Source of the DNA: DATAXP01 sp036272935
GTDB lineage: Bacteria; Planctomycetota; Planctomycetia; Pirellulales; PNKZ01
Reading direction: 5' to 3'
DNA length: 64,000 nt
Assembly (NCBI GenBank): GCA_036272935.1
Contig: DATAXP010000143.1
Span: 73,936-137,935, forward strand
This document shows, one piece after another, positions 8,786 through 18,911 of this stretch. Each line of letters starts with the position of its first letter. Position 1 is the first letter of the stretch. The translations under genes and the position numbers were made by a program. The notes beneath the pieces were generated by a model. That model worked only from the letters and a program-made list of their open reading frames with translations. It was not told the origin of the DNA and did not search any database.

Positions 8786-10915
8786 ATGCTTTTCCGTCGC
8801 TCGCTGCCGCCTTGCGCGATGTTCACCTGGATCGTCCTCGGCTGCTCCGCCCGAGCTGCCGAAGAGGCGAAGCCCGTGCTGCCGCTGTCGCGGGTTGTCA
8901 TGTTCACCTCGGGCATTGGTTACTTCGAACACTCTGGGTCGGTCGAAGGCGATCAGCAAGTTCAGCTTCCGTTCAACGTCGGCGATGTGAACGACGTGTT
9001 GAAGAGCATCGTGCTGGAAGACGGCGGCGGCGGAAAAATCTCGGCGGTCACCTATGCCGCCAAGGACCCTCTCAGCAGAACGCTCCGCACCTTCGCGATC
9101 GATCTGACCCGTGAGCCGACGTTGGCCGACCTGCTGCGGCAGGTGCGTGGTGAAAAGATCGAGGTCGAGACGCGCGAATCCGGTCAAGGGCAGCGGCTGG
9201 TCGGCTCGATCGTGGGCATCGAGCGGCGCACGATGCCCGGCCCCAAAGAGACGTTCCTGCCGCTCGACGTTTTGAACCTGTCGAGTGAGAGCGGACTGCG
9301 CAGCGTGACGATGGACTCGATTGTTTCGATCCGGCTGGTCGACCAGGAATTGAATGCCGACCTGCAAGAGGCCCTGGCCACCTTGGCCAAGGCACATGCC
9401 ACCGACCAGAAAACCGTCACGCTCGATTTTCGCGGCAAGGCCAAGCGCCGGGTGCGCGTGGGATACGTGCTCGAATCGCCATTATGGAAGACGACGTATC
9501 GGCTGGTGCTCGACAGCGACGGCGCACCGCTGCTGCAAGGCTGGGCAATCGTCGAGAACACGACGGAGCACGACTGGGATCGCGTGAGCATGGCCTTGGT
9601 GAGCGGCCGGCCGATCTCGTTTCAGATGAACCTGTATCAGCCGTTCTATGTCGCTCGACCCATGCTCAGTCCGGAAACCTATGCCACGGTGAATTCGCAG
9701 ACGCACGGGCAAGACCTGGCTGAACAGGAGGCACTGTTGCGGCAGCAAGCGGCGCTGGGCGCTCACATGGCAGGGCAGAAGCCGGTGCGTTCGACAATCG
9801 CTACGCTCCCCAGCGGGCTCGGCGGCGGCATGGGAGGCATGGGTGGAGGCATGGGTGGAGGCGGCTTTTTTGGCGGGCCGATGACACTCGCTGCCAAGGG
9901 CGAGCCGATCAATCCCGCGCAGGGCGTCGCCACCGCTGCCACGGCCGACGACGTGGGCGAGCTGTTCCGTTACAGCATCGATGAGCCGGTAACATTGCCG
10001 CGGAACCAATCGGCGATGCTGCCGATCGTCAACGAGACGATCACCGGCGAGCGCCTGTCGCTGTACAACCCCGCGACGCACTCGAAGCATCCCCTGAATG
10101 CCGTGAAGCTCAAAAACACGACGACGCTGCACTTGATGCAAGGGCCGATCACGGTGTTCGACGGCGGCGAGTACGCCGGCGACGCGCGGATCGAAGACGT
10201 TGCCCCTGGCGCGGAACGGCTGGTCAGCTACGCGCTGGATTTGGACGTCGAAGTGGCTCCCGAGACGCGACCCAGTGTCGAAGAGTTGGTCGCGGTGAAA
10301 GTCGCCAAGGGAACGGTCGTCACCACCAGGCTCGAGCGCCGTGAGCAGCGATATCGCGTGAAGAATGCTTCGACCAAGCCGCGGCGTGTGTTGATCGAAC
10401 AGGCGGTGCAACGCGATTGGCGGCTTGCCAAACCGGAGAAGCCAGCCGAGCAAACGAGCGATCGCTATCGGTTCGCCGTCGAGGCTGCGCCAGGCAAGAC
10501 GGCTGTCCTGGCAGTCGAGGAACAGCACGAAGTTGTCGCTCAACAGGAGTTGGTTGCCGTCGATTCCAACCTGTTGGGCGTTTATCTACGATCGAAGCAA
10601 GTGAGCCAACGGGTGAAAGACGCCATCGCCGAGTTCCAGCAGCGCTCGACGGCGATCAGCGAGGTCGCCGATCGGCGATCGGGGTTGCTTAAGGAACTGG
10701 CCACGATCGACACGGAACAAGGACGCCTGCGCGAGAACTTGAAGGCACTCGATCGCTCGCGCGACTTGACGCTCTACGTGCGCTACATTCGCAAGTTCGA
10801 GCAACAAGAGGACCAGATCGAATCGCTGCGCGCGAAAACCCAAGCGCTGACCGACGAGGAGCACAAGCTGCGTGCAGAACTGGCGGATTTTGTCGCCGCC
10901 CTGGACTTACAATAG
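8786..10915 (+). CDS. DUF4139 domain exported protein
   Basis: 709 residues from the ATG at 8786, which opens a good signal peptide (MLFRRSLPPCAMFTWIVLGC, cleavage likely after SARA). The frame is open further upstream, to 8654, but that stretch lacks a signal and is probably not translated. The N-terminal region (VVMFTSGIGYFEHSGSV, then a DVNDVLKSIVLED segment) and the middle region (RRVRVGYVLESPLWKTTYRL) are typical of the DUF4139/mucoidy-inhibitor-A-like family. A Gly/Met-rich linker (GGGMGGMGGGMGGG) lies near residue 350. The last 110 residues are charged and heptad-like, predicted coiled coil. Likely periplasmic or secreted; no enzymatic motif was recognised. The family name comes from a mucoidy phenotype elsewhere and does not prove a role here. 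Confidence 0.88.
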   Translation: MLFRRSLPPCAMFTWIVLGCSARAAEEAKPVLPLSRVVMFTSGIGYFEHSGSVEGDQQVQLPFNVGDVNDVLKSIVLEDGGGGKISAVTYAAKDPLSRTLRTFAIDLTREPTLADLLRQVRGEKIEVETRESGQGQRLVGSIVGIERRTMPGPKETFLPLDVLNLSSESGLRSVTMDSIVSIRLVDQELNADLQEALATLAKAHATDQKTVTLDFRGKAKRRVRVGYVLESPLWKTTYRLVLDSDGAPLLQGWAIVENTTEHDWDRVSMALVSGRPISFQMNLYQPFYVARPMLSPETYATVNSQTHGQDLAEQEALLRQQAALGAHMAGQKPVRSTIATLPSGLGGGMGGMGGGMGGGGFFGGPMTLAAKGEPINPAQGVATAATADDVGELFRYSIDEPVTLPRNQSAMLPIVNETITGERLSLYNPATHSKHPLNAVKLKNTTTLHLMQGPITVFDGGEYAGDARIEDVAPGAERLVSYALDLDVEVAPETRPSVEELVAVKVAKGTVVTTRLERREQRYRVKNASTKPRRVLIEQAVQRDWRLAKPEKPAEQTSDRYRFAVEAAPGKTAVLAVEEQHEVVAQQELVAVDSNLLGVYLRSKQVSQRVKDAIAEFQQRSTAISEVADRRSGLLKELATIDTEQGRLRENLKALDRSRDLTLYVRYIRKFEQQEDQIESLRAKTQALTDEEHKLRAELADFVAALDLQ

Positions 10916-10936
10916 GCAACTGTCGGCGGCAAAAAC

Positions 10937-11116
10937 TCACGGCGCCGCGGGCACGGGCGGCTGCACGTCGCCGGCCGGGCGGATCGATTCGTCCATCGTC
11001 ATCACGTACACCGCCATCGCCAGCAGCATCAGCAGCACCGGAATCCACAGGCCCGGGTGCAGCAGCCAGTGCCGGTCGCGTTTTGGTTGTGGGTGCTTTT
11101 TTTGATCGTGCATCAT
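10937..11116 (-). CDS. Small single-pass membrane protein
   Basis: A 59-residue reading frame, starting MMHDQKKHPQPKRDRHWLLH, with a positively charged N-terminus, one transmembrane helix (about residues 23-40, WIPVLLMLLAMAVYVMTMDES) and a short Pro-rich tail. The second ATG at 11113 is an equally possible start. An AGGGAT stretch lies about 8 bases upstream. The protein faces the end of the DUF4139 gene, with only 21 bases between the two stops. The basic, hydrophobic, acidic arrangement and the codon use suggest a real gene rather than chance. Function unknown. Confidence 0.68.
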   Translation of the reverse strand: MMHDQKKHPQPKRDRHWLLHPGLWIPVLLMLLAMAVYVMTMDESIRPAGDVQPPVPAAP

Positions 11117-11388
11117 GATCTGAAATCCCTAAAATGGAGAGCGTTTTCCCGCCACGCGAGCCGGCCGATCGCCGCTCGTTCGGCCACGGTGATCCGCGCT
11201 CAGAGCGGATCGATCGCTTTGAATCTCAGAGCGAATGGTTCGCCGCAAGTCAACGTTTTTCAACGTATTTTCCTCACCGCGGCGCATCGTTGCTCGCCAC
11301 CACACTTTGCGTCTCGGTATTTTCGGCTTGAGGTGTCTAATGAAACGAATCGGTCGTCGCAAGCCATTTTGCTCGCACGCCGCCGGGC

Positions 11389-13038
11389 TCATGGCGGCGC
11401 ACGATCAGTGATTTCTCGCTGGCGGTAGTATTTTAGCCCCGGAATGAAAAAGCTGGCGGCAGCCACGATGCCGAACAGCGAGATGCCCCACGGCAGATTC
11501 GTTCGCTCGAACCAGGCCATTACTAGCGCCGTCGTGAACAGCGCGATCGCCTGCACGTAGAACGCTCCGCTGAGCATGCCCGCCTTCACCAGGAACACGC
11601 AGCCGCTGATCAGCCCCAGCACCGGCGACAGCCGCAGCACCGGTTCGCCCAGCAGCCACTCGACCGGGAACAATAGCGCGATGCTCGCCATGCTGCCGGC
11701 CCACACGTGGGCGATCTGCCGCTCGACGAATGTCACCGGCCCGGCACGCCGCCGCAACGCCCAGAAGATCGCGGCCCAAGTGCCCAGCCCCGCGACCCAC
11801 AGAGCTGCATAGGGCCAGCGACTCGTCACGCCGCGCCATTGCATCGCGTTGGTCACCAGGCACAGCACCAGCAGCACCAGGCTGTGCCACATCCAGAGCA
11901 GCCCCCAGCTTTCGAGTACCGTGGCGTGGTGCGTCTCTCCCATCCACCGGGCCCAAATCTGTGCGAACTGGCCCGAGCGCGCCGCGATCGGCTCGTCGGC
12001 GAGATACGCACGCAGATCGTCGGCCAGCGCCTGCGCGCTGGAGTAGCGCAGGTCGGGAGGTTTTTGCAGGCACTTCAGCGCGATCATCTCCAGAGCACGG
12101 TCGGCGTGCGGATTCAACAGCCGCGGTGGCAGCGGCTCTTGTTCCAACACCATCAGGACCGTTTCCATCGCGGTCGCCCCTTGGAACGGCGGGCGGCCGG
12201 TGAGCATCTGGTACAGGATCGTGCCGAGGCTGTACACATCGCTGGCCGGCCCGACCTGGCCGCGGCTGCCCGCTGCCTGCTCGGGAGCCATGTACGTGGG
12301 CGTGCCGAGGACCGCGCCGGAATGGGTGAGCGTGCTGTCCTGCTCGACGCGTTTCGCCAAACCGAAATCGGCGACCAGTGGCCGGCCGCTCTCGTCGATC
12401 AAAATATTCGAAGGCTTCAGATCGCGATGGAGCACGCCCTGACAGTGGGCGGCGTGGATCGCCTCGCACACCGGCAGCAGCAGCTCGGCCACCTCGCGTG
12501 GCGGCAACGGTCCATCGGCCAGCCGCCGGGCTAGCGTTGTGCCGGCGATATACTGCATGGTGAAGTACGGCTGGCCGTCGTACTCGCCGACTTCGTACAC
12601 CGGCACGACGTGCGGATGGCTGAGCCGTGCGGCAGCCAGCGCCTCGTGCCGGAACCGCGACAGCTCGTCGGCGGGCGCCGCGCTGCCGAAGCGCACGCGC
12701 TTGAGGGCCACTTCGCGCTCCAGCCCGCGATGCCGCGCGCGATACACCACGCCCATCCCGCCGCGCCCCAATTCCTCGAGCAATTCGTAATCGCCGAATA
12801 GGGTGGCCGTTTGATCTTCGGCAAACGCCGCGTCCGCCAATCGATCCACGAGCAGCATTGCCTGCCACAACTCGCGCAGTTCATCGGCTAGGTCGGGATG
12901 CTCGGCCGCGAGCCGTTCGACCTCGGCCGCAGAGCCAGCGCCGCTGGGCAACTCGCTGAGCAGCGCCGCCAGGCGCTCGTCGCGAGCCGCGTTGGGTGTT
13001 GCTGCCGTCGGCTCGACCTTCGAATGCGATCGGCTCAT
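11389..13038 (-). CDS. Membrane-anchored Hanks-type Ser/Thr protein kinase
   Basis: 549 residues. The N-terminal 80 residues are acidic and helical, as in sigma-factor-linked planctomycete kinases. The kinase domain covers about residues 84-345: Gly loop GRGGMG (91-96), lysine in VALK (K113), HRDLKPSN (H204, D206) and DFG (D224), followed by GTPTYMAPEQ. All catalytic elements are intact. After it come about six hydrophobic helices (residues 385-540), so the kinase is anchored in the cytoplasmic membrane with its catalytic part inside. The start overlaps the stop of the sigma-factor gene by 4 bases (13035-13038), which points to translational coupling and to a functional pair in which the kinase may control the sigma factor. 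Confidence 0.95.
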   Translation of the reverse strand: MSRSHSKVEPTAATPNAARDERLAALLSELPSGAGSAAEVERLAAEHPDLADELRELWQAMLLVDRLADAAFAEDQTATLFGDYELLEELGRGGMGVVYRARHRGLEREVALKRVRFGSAAPADELSRFRHEALAAARLSHPHVVPVYEVGEYDGQPYFTMQYIAGTTLARRLADGPLPPREVAELLLPVCEAIHAAHCQGVLHRDLKPSNILIDESGRPLVADFGLAKRVEQDSTLTHSGAVLGTPTYMAPEQAAGSRGQVGPASDVYSLGTILYQMLTGRPPFQGATAMETVLMVLEQEPLPPRLLNPHADRALEMIALKCLQKPPDLRYSSAQALADDLRAYLADEPIAARSGQFAQIWARWMGETHHATVLESWGLLWMWHSLVLLVLCLVTNAMQWRGVTSRWPYAALWVAGLGTWAAIFWALRRRAGPVTFVERQIAHVWAGSMASIALLFPVEWLLGEPVLRLSPVLGLISGCVFLVKAGMLSGAFYVQAIALFTTALVMAWFERTNLPWGISLFGIVAAASFFIPGLKYYRQREITDRAPP

Positions 13039-13685
13039 GTCGCCCCGCTGGCCGAGGGGACTTCGTCGAGCAGCGATCGCAGGCGGCGCACTGCCCGCAG
13101 GTAGCGCATGCTCGCCGCCGGGTCGCTGAGCCCCAGCGCCTGGGCGGCCTCGTGGTTCGACAATTGCTCGAAGTGCCGCATTTCGACGATCTCGCGATCG
13201 GCATCGTCGAGTTGATCGAGCGCCGCACGGAAGCGGGCCTCGAGTTCCTGCCGCAGCACGGCAGCCGCGGGGGTCAGCTCGCGCTGGTCGCGCAATTGAG
13301 CCGCCAGGTCGACGGCCGATTGATCGGCGAACTCCGGCCGCGACAAGCTTCGCTGCCGCGTCACGCTGCGCCGGCCGGCGGCGTGATGTCGGCGATGAGC
13401 ATCGATCAGCCGATCACGTGCGATCTGCCGCAACCAAAGATGAAACGGCATCGGCGGGCGCTGGAGATAATCGGGGAGCCGTCGATTGGCTTCGAGTAGG
13501 GCATCCTGCACAATGTCGCTGGCATCAACGCGCCCCTGGATCGCCCGGTCCATCCGTAGTGCCACGAGCTTGCGCAAGGCGGCGCGGTGGCGATCAAGCA
13601 ACTCGTCGCGCGCCTGCACATCGCCGGCCCTGGCTGAGACGATCAGCTCCTGCGTTTGATCCGAATCGGGCCACATTGCCGCCAT
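13035..13685 (-). CDS. ECF-type RNA polymerase sigma factor
   Basis: 216 residues. Region 2 is visible at about residues 25-105 (DRHRAALRKLVALRMD, ASDIVQDALLEANRRL, then PFHLWLRQIARDRLIDAHRRHH). Region 4 is at about 150-210 (DREIVEMRHFEQLSNHEAAQ followed by ALGLSDPAASMRYLRAVRRL), a helix-turn-helix for the -35 element. No region 3, no anti-sigma gene alongside. The gene follows the DUF1501 gene after 18 bases and overlaps the kinase gene by 4. Planctomycetes carry many such sigma-kinase pairs; the targets cannot be read from the sequence. Confidence 0.93.
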   Translation of the reverse strand: MAAMWPDSDQTQELIVSARAGDVQARDELLDRHRAALRKLVALRMDRAIQGRVDASDIVQDALLEANRRLPDYLQRPPMPFHLWLRQIARDRLIDAHRRHHAAGRRSVTRQRSLSRPEFADQSAVDLAAQLRDQRELTPAAAVLRQELEARFRAALDQLDDADREIVEMRHFEQLSNHEAAQALGLSDPAASMRYLRAVRRLRSLLDEVPSASGAT

Positions 13686-13703
13686 TGTACCTGAGGCAGC
13701 CGC

Positions 13704-14981
13704 TCACGCGCCCAGCAGCGCCGCGATCGGCACGCCGCCGTCGGTGATCGGCACGGGGCGCGGACCGTCGTACAGTTCGTGTGCCGGATCGATCCCCAGG
13801 GCGGCGTGGATCGTGGCGTGGAAATCAGCGACGCTCACCGGGCGCTCGACCGGGATCTTTGCCAACTCGTCGGTCACGCCGTAGGCACCGCAGTGTTGCA
13901 GGCCACCGCCGGCCAGAACCAACGAGAACGCGGTCCCTTGGTGTCCGCGGCCTCCGCCGCCATCGAACGCCGCAGGCCGGCCAAACTCCGTCGCTACGAC
14001 GATCAACGTCTTTTCCAGCAGCCCTTTGTTCTCTAGGTCGACGATCAGCGCCGCTAGCGCCGTGTCGAGCTCCTGGATGAGCGCGTGCTGCTTGAGCTGC
14101 CCTTCGTTGTGCGTGTCCCAGCCGGTGCCGTTAAGGAAGTTCAGGTTGTGCGACACCTCGATGAACCGCACTCCCGCCTGCACCAGACGCCGGGCGAGCA
14201 AGCAGCGCTGACCGAACTCGCCGCCGTACGAATCGCGCACCGCGCCCGGCTCGTCGGCCAAGCGGAAGTTACGCATGAACTCCGGACCGGCCAGCCGTAA
14301 CGATTCCCGCTGCGCGCTGGCATAGTCGGCGGCGATCGACCCTTCGGCCAGCCGCTTCTCCAGCGGAGCAAGCAATCGTTGCCGCTCGGCCATGCGGTCG
14401 TTGGTAACGAACTCCGGCAGCGTGAACCCGGCGGGGCCGGCCGAGGTGTCGGTCAAGTAGACGTACCCGTGCTTCGGGCCGAGAAACCCCGGCCCGCGGC
14501 TAACATTCGGGTAGCCGATGAGCATGTAGGCCGGCACTTCCGGGTTCGCGGCGCCACGTTGATGGGCGACGATCGAGCCGATCGACGGGTAAACAATGTT
14601 GCCACTAATCATGCGGCCGGTGTGCACCAGGTTGGTTGCGAAGGCGTGTTCGTCGACCACGCGATGGTTCGCCGTGCGGACGATCGTCAGTCGATCGACC
14701 AACGGTGCCGTGCGGGCGAGATGCTCGCAGACCTGCACACCGGGGACCGCAGTATCGATCGCCGCGTAATAGGAACCAGGCCGCTTGGGACTGGCCTTTG
14801 CGTCGCCGAGGGCCTTGGGGTCGAACGTGTCGATCTGGGCCATGCCGCCGCCGAGCCAGAGGAAGATGCAATGCTCGGCCTTGCCGGCGCGGCGAGTGGA
14901 CGAAGCGATTGCCGGCGCGCTGAGCATCGAACCGGCCAAAGGGGCCGCTGCGGCAAGCTGCAAAAAGGAGCGGCGTTTCAT
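13704..14981 (-). CDS. DUF1501 (sulfatase-like fold) Tat-exported protein
   Basis: 425 residues from the ATG at 14981 ([20 protein letters not shown]), which opens a twin-arginine signal; an upstream ATG at 15002 would add seven residues. DUF1501 proteins share the alkaline-phosphatase/sulfatase fold. Signature stretches seen: [20 protein letters not shown] near the start, [16 protein letters not shown] in the middle, and [20 protein letters not shown] towards the end, the DUF1501 counterpart of the metal-binding H-G-x-H region. It lies 21 bases after the DUF1549/DUF1553 gene and 18 before the sigma gene, within one four-gene run. The usual partnership with DUF1549 proteins is conserved, but the substrate is unknown. 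Confidence 0.93.
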   Translation of the reverse strand: MKRRSFLQLAAAAPLAGSMLSAPAIASSTRRAGKAEHCIFLWLGGGMAQIDTFDPKALGDAKASPKRPGSYYAAIDTAVPGVQVCEHLARTAPLVDRLTIVRTANHRVVDEHAFATNLVHTGRMISGNIVYPSIGSIVAHQRGAANPEVPAYMLIGYPNVSRGPGFLGPKHGYVYLTDTSAGPAGFTLPEFVTNDRMAERQRLLAPLEKRLAEGSIAADYASAQRESLRLAGPEFMRNFRLADEPGAVRDSYGGEFGQRCLLARRLVQAGVRFIEVSHNLNFLNGTGWDTHNEGQLKQHALIQELDTALAALIVDLENKGLLEKTLIVVATEFGRPAAFDGGGGRGHQGTAFSLVLAGGGLQHCGAYGVTDELAKIPVERPVSVADFHATIHAALGIDPAHELYDGPRPVPITDGGVPIAALLGA

Positions 14982-15002
14982 GCGATCACGCGTTTCGTGC
15001 AA

Positions 15003-18000
15003 TTACGGTGCGAACACAAACTCCGGGGCATTGACCAACGACCAAACAACATTCTCCAACCGATCACGCCACGCTGGATCGAGCCGCTCGGTCGGCGGGT
15101 CGCCGCGACGCGCTTCGATCTCTTCCTGCTGCCGCAGCAGCGTGGCATCAGGCTGCAAATGGTTCGACCACGAAACGTAACGGCGCGGCTGTCGCGGCTC
15201 GGCCGTCGCGATGACTGGCGGCTCGCGCCGACGCTTCTCGTAGCCAGGACGTAAGTAATCGACAATCCTGGTGCGCTCGTCGGCCGTCGGCTGCCGCGTG
15301 AGCATGCGCAAGTACAACATGTCGATAAAGTCGTCGAGCGATACGTCATCGAGCGCCAGGCGCGTGATGCCGTGATCGTCGCTCAAGCGCGTGAGCCAGA
15401 TGCTCATCGTGCCGTTGGCCAGGATGGCCGGCTGCAAGGCATTGGGGGCTTCGTCGCGCGTGCTCGCCGGGTCTTGCCGAGCGCCGCGCCAACCGAACGC
15501 TTGCAATACGTCGCAAACTGCTTGCACGCGCGGTAGCGAAAGGCTGGGGCGATCGCGCTCGTTCGACGTCGAGGTGAGCATCCAAGCTCGGGTGGGACGA
15601 CCGAGCGTGATCGAATTCTTTAGATCGCGGCGACCATCGACATCGAGGTTCACTTCCTCGACGTGGAACGGCTTGTCCGTGGCTACGAAGAGCGAATCGA
15701 CAATTTGCTCGGCCGCCAGGCGGCGCGGCGCGCGGGCCGCCAACAGCGGTGACGGCTGCCGCAGTGTCGGGTCGACAGCTCGTTGATAGGCATGCGAGGC
15801 CAGGATGAGCCGGGCGATTGGCTTGAGCTTGTAGTCGTTGCGGACCAACTCACGGCCGAGCCAGCGGAGCAATTCAGGATGCGACGACGTGCCACGCTCC
15901 CAATCTTCCACCGGATCGACGATCCCGCGGCCGAGCAGCCGTTTCCAAAGCCGATTGACGATGACCTGGGCGAAGCGTTCGTTCTGCGGCGCGGTGATCA
16001 AGCTGGCCAGCCGATCGCGCGGATCAGTGGGATCCTCGGCCAACGAGTCGGCGAGCCGTTCGTCGCAGAGTTGCGGAAACGGCCAGACCGGTTCCACCTT
16101 GGTCCCGGGTTTGAGTGTCACTTGAATCAACGGCACGCGGCCGCCGGCACTAAGTTTATCGAGGGCAACGCTGCTGGTCTTGGGCACCTCGACCGGCGAC
16201 TTGGCCAGCAGGGCCGCGAGTTGGAACAGATCCTGTTGCTTGCTCGCATGGGCCGGGGCGTCGTGGCAGCGGGCACACTTCATCTCGACCCCGAGGAACG
16301 CCGTGCTGACGATCGTCCCCTTGGCGGCGAAGGGAGCATCGTTCTGCGAGGCGACGGCAAACCCGGCAGGTCCGCCGAACCGCTCGCTGCCACGCATACG
16401 GACCAACTCGGTCGCGAACAGGTCCATCGGCTTGTCGTCGATCAGCGACTCATAAATCCACCAGCGGAACGGCCCGGTGTTGTTCAAGGTGGGATTGAGG
16501 ATATTCGGGTTCTCGGCAAGCACGTCTTGCCAATAACCCATCCATTGATCGGCCCAGCGCGGGTCGGCCAACAAACGATCGATCACGTGCTCGCGGCGCC
16601 GCGGCGACCGATCGGCCTGGAAGGCGCGAATCTCGTCGAGCGTCGGCACAACGCCGACCGTGTCGAGCGTGACGCGGCGCAAGAAAGCCAGGTCGTCGCA
16701 CAGCGGGGCCAGCTCGACGCGGTCGAGTTTGAACTCGGGCCAGGTGGCGCCTTGCACGATCCAGCGCCTGAGTACGGCGACTTGCTCCGCCGTGAGTCGT
16801 TCGCCTTTCGGCGGCATGACGATGTCGGCGTCGGTCGAAGCAACGCGATCTAATAGCGGGCTCTTCGATGGTTGGCTGGGGACGATGGCTGCGTCGCCTG
16901 AATCGCCGCCGCGAAGTGCACCGGGGCGCGAGTCGAGCCGCAGCCCCGATTGCGCAGCGGTCCCTTGATGGCAGCTCAGGCAGCGGGCCTCGAGGATCGG
17001 TTGCACGTCGGCGAAAAAGTCGACGCCTCCGTTCGTCGCGACCGACGCTTGCTGCTTCGCTGCTTCCAGGCGCGCGGCAACGAAATGATCGATGGCGTTC
17101 TGGGCGGGATAATTCTTCGGCAGCTTCGGAATCGCGATTTCCGAAGTGTCGGCAAGCCACTGGCGTGCCGCTTCGCGGCGGCGATGCCAATACTTTGCGT
17201 GCGCGGCCCGCTGCCGCTCGCGCGACGAATGATTCATTTGCTCGATGGCTTCGCACCGCTTCGCTGCGTACCTGGGCCATGCGGCGTCGGTATAGGCGAT
17301 GACGCCTTGTGGGGACAGCAGTTCCCAACCCTCGCTGCCGGCCGGCGAGATGGCGACGACCGTCTCACCAAGTTCCGGCCGACGCTTCGCCTTCCCTACC
17401 GCGCCGCCGATGATCGTCTCGAACACAACGAAGTGCTCGCCGCCGGGTGTGTCGAACCATGTCCAGTCTTCCAACTCGCCGGCCGGTGCGAAGCGAAAAT
17501 CGGCGCCGAGATTGAGATAGTCCTCGACCGGCTTGACCTTCTGATGGCCGCCGCCGTCGCCCGTCTGGAAAGGCGTGCTGAGTACTCGTCGACCATCGAT
17601 CGTCAGGCGTGAGGCGCTGCGAGCGCGCAGCAGCAGTCGATGCTTGCCGGCGGGAAGGCTTACGATCGCCGCGGCGCGCAGGAGCAATGGATTGGCGCGG
17701 TCGCCACGCACGCCGGAATCGACGTACTTCTGCGGCAACCCGACGAAGCCGAAGGCCGGTTCTTCGTAGGTTTCAGCTGCCGGCGGCGCGACGGTGGGCC
17801 AGGCGTTCGTTGACGGCAGCCCTTGCTCGCACAGTTGCACCAACACGCGTCCGACGGGAACATCGTGGCGTTCGATCGACGTGGTGGGCGGATTGTAGAC
17901 ATAACGGCGCTCGATATCGTCGGCCGAAAGCGTACCGCGGTAGACGACCAGCTCGTCGATCCACCCCCGGAAGCTGTTGTTCGCGCCGTTGCCATTGCCG

Positions 18001-18731
18001 CTGCCAATGGTAAGCTCGTCGGCATCGGTCACCGGGGGTCGGTTCGTGGCACCGCCCATGTCCCAGGCGCCGGTGGCCGGTTGGCCGTCGATAAATCCCC
18101 GCACGCTTTCCGGCTTGCCGAAGGTGTAGGTGAGGGCGATGTGGTGCCAGGCATCGTCATCGGCAAGCCCCTCGTGCGTGGTCCAACGATGCCAATCACC
18201 AGGCCGATCGTCGTCGGCACGGCTGGCGAACAAGAAGCTGAGCTTAGCGCCCTGGGTATCGGCCTTGAGGCGCAGCGCGTAGTTCTGGTTCTTCTCCACG
18301 TAGCGGGAATTACCGCTGCGGCCTTTGCCGATCACGTAGGCGTATTGCCCATGCTTGAGCCCGGCAGGGCGCACCCAGGCTTCGATCGCGATGCTTTCGC
18401 CTTGCTCGAACCGTAGGCGAGTTGTCGACTCGTTAGGCTCGTCGTCGTCGGCGAGCGTGAGCCGGGTGCCATCGGCGATGTGAGCGGCCCGATTCCGCGT
18501 CGAAAAGCTGGGAAACGTCGGCGGTCGCGGCCCGGCGTCATCGGTCTGGGCGGCCTTGTTCCATGTGCCGGGTTCGTCGCGATCAAATGTCCAGCGGGCG
18601 ACAACCTTGGCATCCGAACGCACCAGGGGCAGCGAATCGTTTTGCGGCTCGTCGTCCACGGGCAGCTCGGGCGCAGCGCCTAACGCCGTACCGCAGCTCA
18701 ACAACAGCGCGACGGCGAGCAGACGATTCAT
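15003..18731 (-). CDS. LamG + planctomycete cytochrome c + DUF1549/DUF1553 protein
   Basis: 1242 residues with a signal peptide (MNRLLAVALLLSCGTALGAA). Residues about 70-275 form a concanavalin-type LamG domain (GDDARWHHIALTY-like pattern, FRGWIDELVVYRG). A heme-binding motif CLSCH (residue about 584) belongs to the planctomycete cytochrome c domain (ILEARCLSCHQGTAAQSGLR). Next come DUF1549 (about 680-870, including a second CARCH near residue 819) and DUF1553 (about 920-1200), with an ending NAPEFVFAP that is a variant of the usual LLNSNEFLYVD. The family is thought to act in the periplasm on complex organic matter, often beside sulfatases, but no activity is proven. It heads the run with the DUF1501, sigma and kinase genes. 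Confidence 0.93.
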   Translation of the reverse strand: MNRLLAVALLLSCGTALGAAPELPVDDEPQNDSLPLVRSDAKVVARWTFDRDEPGTWNKAAQTDDAGPRPPTFPSFSTRNRAAHIADGTRLTLADDDEPNESTTRLRFEQGESIAIEAWVRPAGLKHGQYAYVIGKGRSGNSRYVEKNQNYALRLKADTQGAKLSFLFASRADDDRPGDWHRWTTHEGLADDDAWHHIALTYTFGKPESVRGFIDGQPATGAWDMGGATNRPPVTDADELTIGSGNGNGANNSFRGWIDELVVYRGTLSADDIERRYVYNPPTTSIERHDVPVGRVLVQLCEQGLPSTNAWPTVAPPAAETYEEPAFGFVGLPQKYVDSGVRGDRANPLLLRAAAIVSLPAGKHRLLLRARSASRLTIDGRRVLSTPFQTGDGGGHQKVKPVEDYLNLGADFRFAPAGELEDWTWFDTPGGEHFVVFETIIGGAVGKAKRRPELGETVVAISPAGSEGWELLSPQGVIAYTDAAWPRYAAKRCEAIEQMNHSSRERQRAAHAKYWHRRREAARQWLADTSEIAIPKLPKNYPAQNAIDHFVAARLEAAKQQASVATNGGVDFFADVQPILEARCLSCHQGTAAQSGLRLDSRPGALRGGDSGDAAIVPSQPSKSPLLDRVASTDADIVMPPKGERLTAEQVAVLRRWIVQGATWPEFKLDRVELAPLCDDLAFLRRVTLDTVGVVPTLDEIRAFQADRSPRRREHVIDRLLADPRWADQWMGYWQDVLAENPNILNPTLNNTGPFRWWIYESLIDDKPMDLFATELVRMRGSERFGGPAGFAVASQNDAPFAAKGTIVSTAFLGVEMKCARCHDAPAHASKQQDLFQLAALLAKSPVEVPKTSSVALDKLSAGGRVPLIQVTLKPGTKVEPVWPFPQLCDERLADSLAEDPTDPRDRLASLITAPQNERFAQVIVNRLWKRLLGRGIVDPVEDWERGTSSHPELLRWLGRELVRNDYKLKPIARLILASHAYQRAVDPTLRQPSPLLAARAPRRLAAEQIVDSLFVATDKPFHVEEVNLDVDGRRDLKNSITLGRPTRAWMLTSTSNERDRPSLSLPRVQAVCDVLQAFGWRGARQDPASTRDEAPNALQPAILANGTMSIWLTRLSDDHGITRLALDDVSLDDFIDMLYLRMLTRQPTADERTRIVDYLRPGYEKRRREPPVIATAEPRQPRRYVSWSNHLQPDATLLRQQEEIEARRGDPPTERLDPAWRDRLENVVWSLVNAPEFVFAP

Positions 18732-18911
18732 GTGAGACGAGCAGGAAGCCGGATCGTGGAAAAGGGGCTGGCCCGACTACGTCGGTCAAAAGGCGGGTAC
18801 CGACGACGATGCTGCAGCGGCAACGCGTGGCTACTATATCAGAAACGGCCGCGCGTTGCCACGAACTCGTTGCGCGCGGCGCGACCAACCCTGGCACGGT
18901 GGACGGGTGGC

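Noticed and set aside
9482..10543. 353-residue open frame on the minus strand
   Set aside because: Antisense to the DUF4139 gene, with a composition typical of such shadows (many His, Arg and Gln).
10872..11105. 77-residue open frame on the plus strand
   Set aside because: It overlaps the better-supported minus-strand 59-residue membrane protein and the end of the DUF4139 gene; no ribosome site.
15003..18731. Second heme-binding CxxCH as a separate cytochrome domain
   Set aside because: The CARCH motif lies inside DUF1549, where such a motif is a usual part of the family, so no second domain is called.
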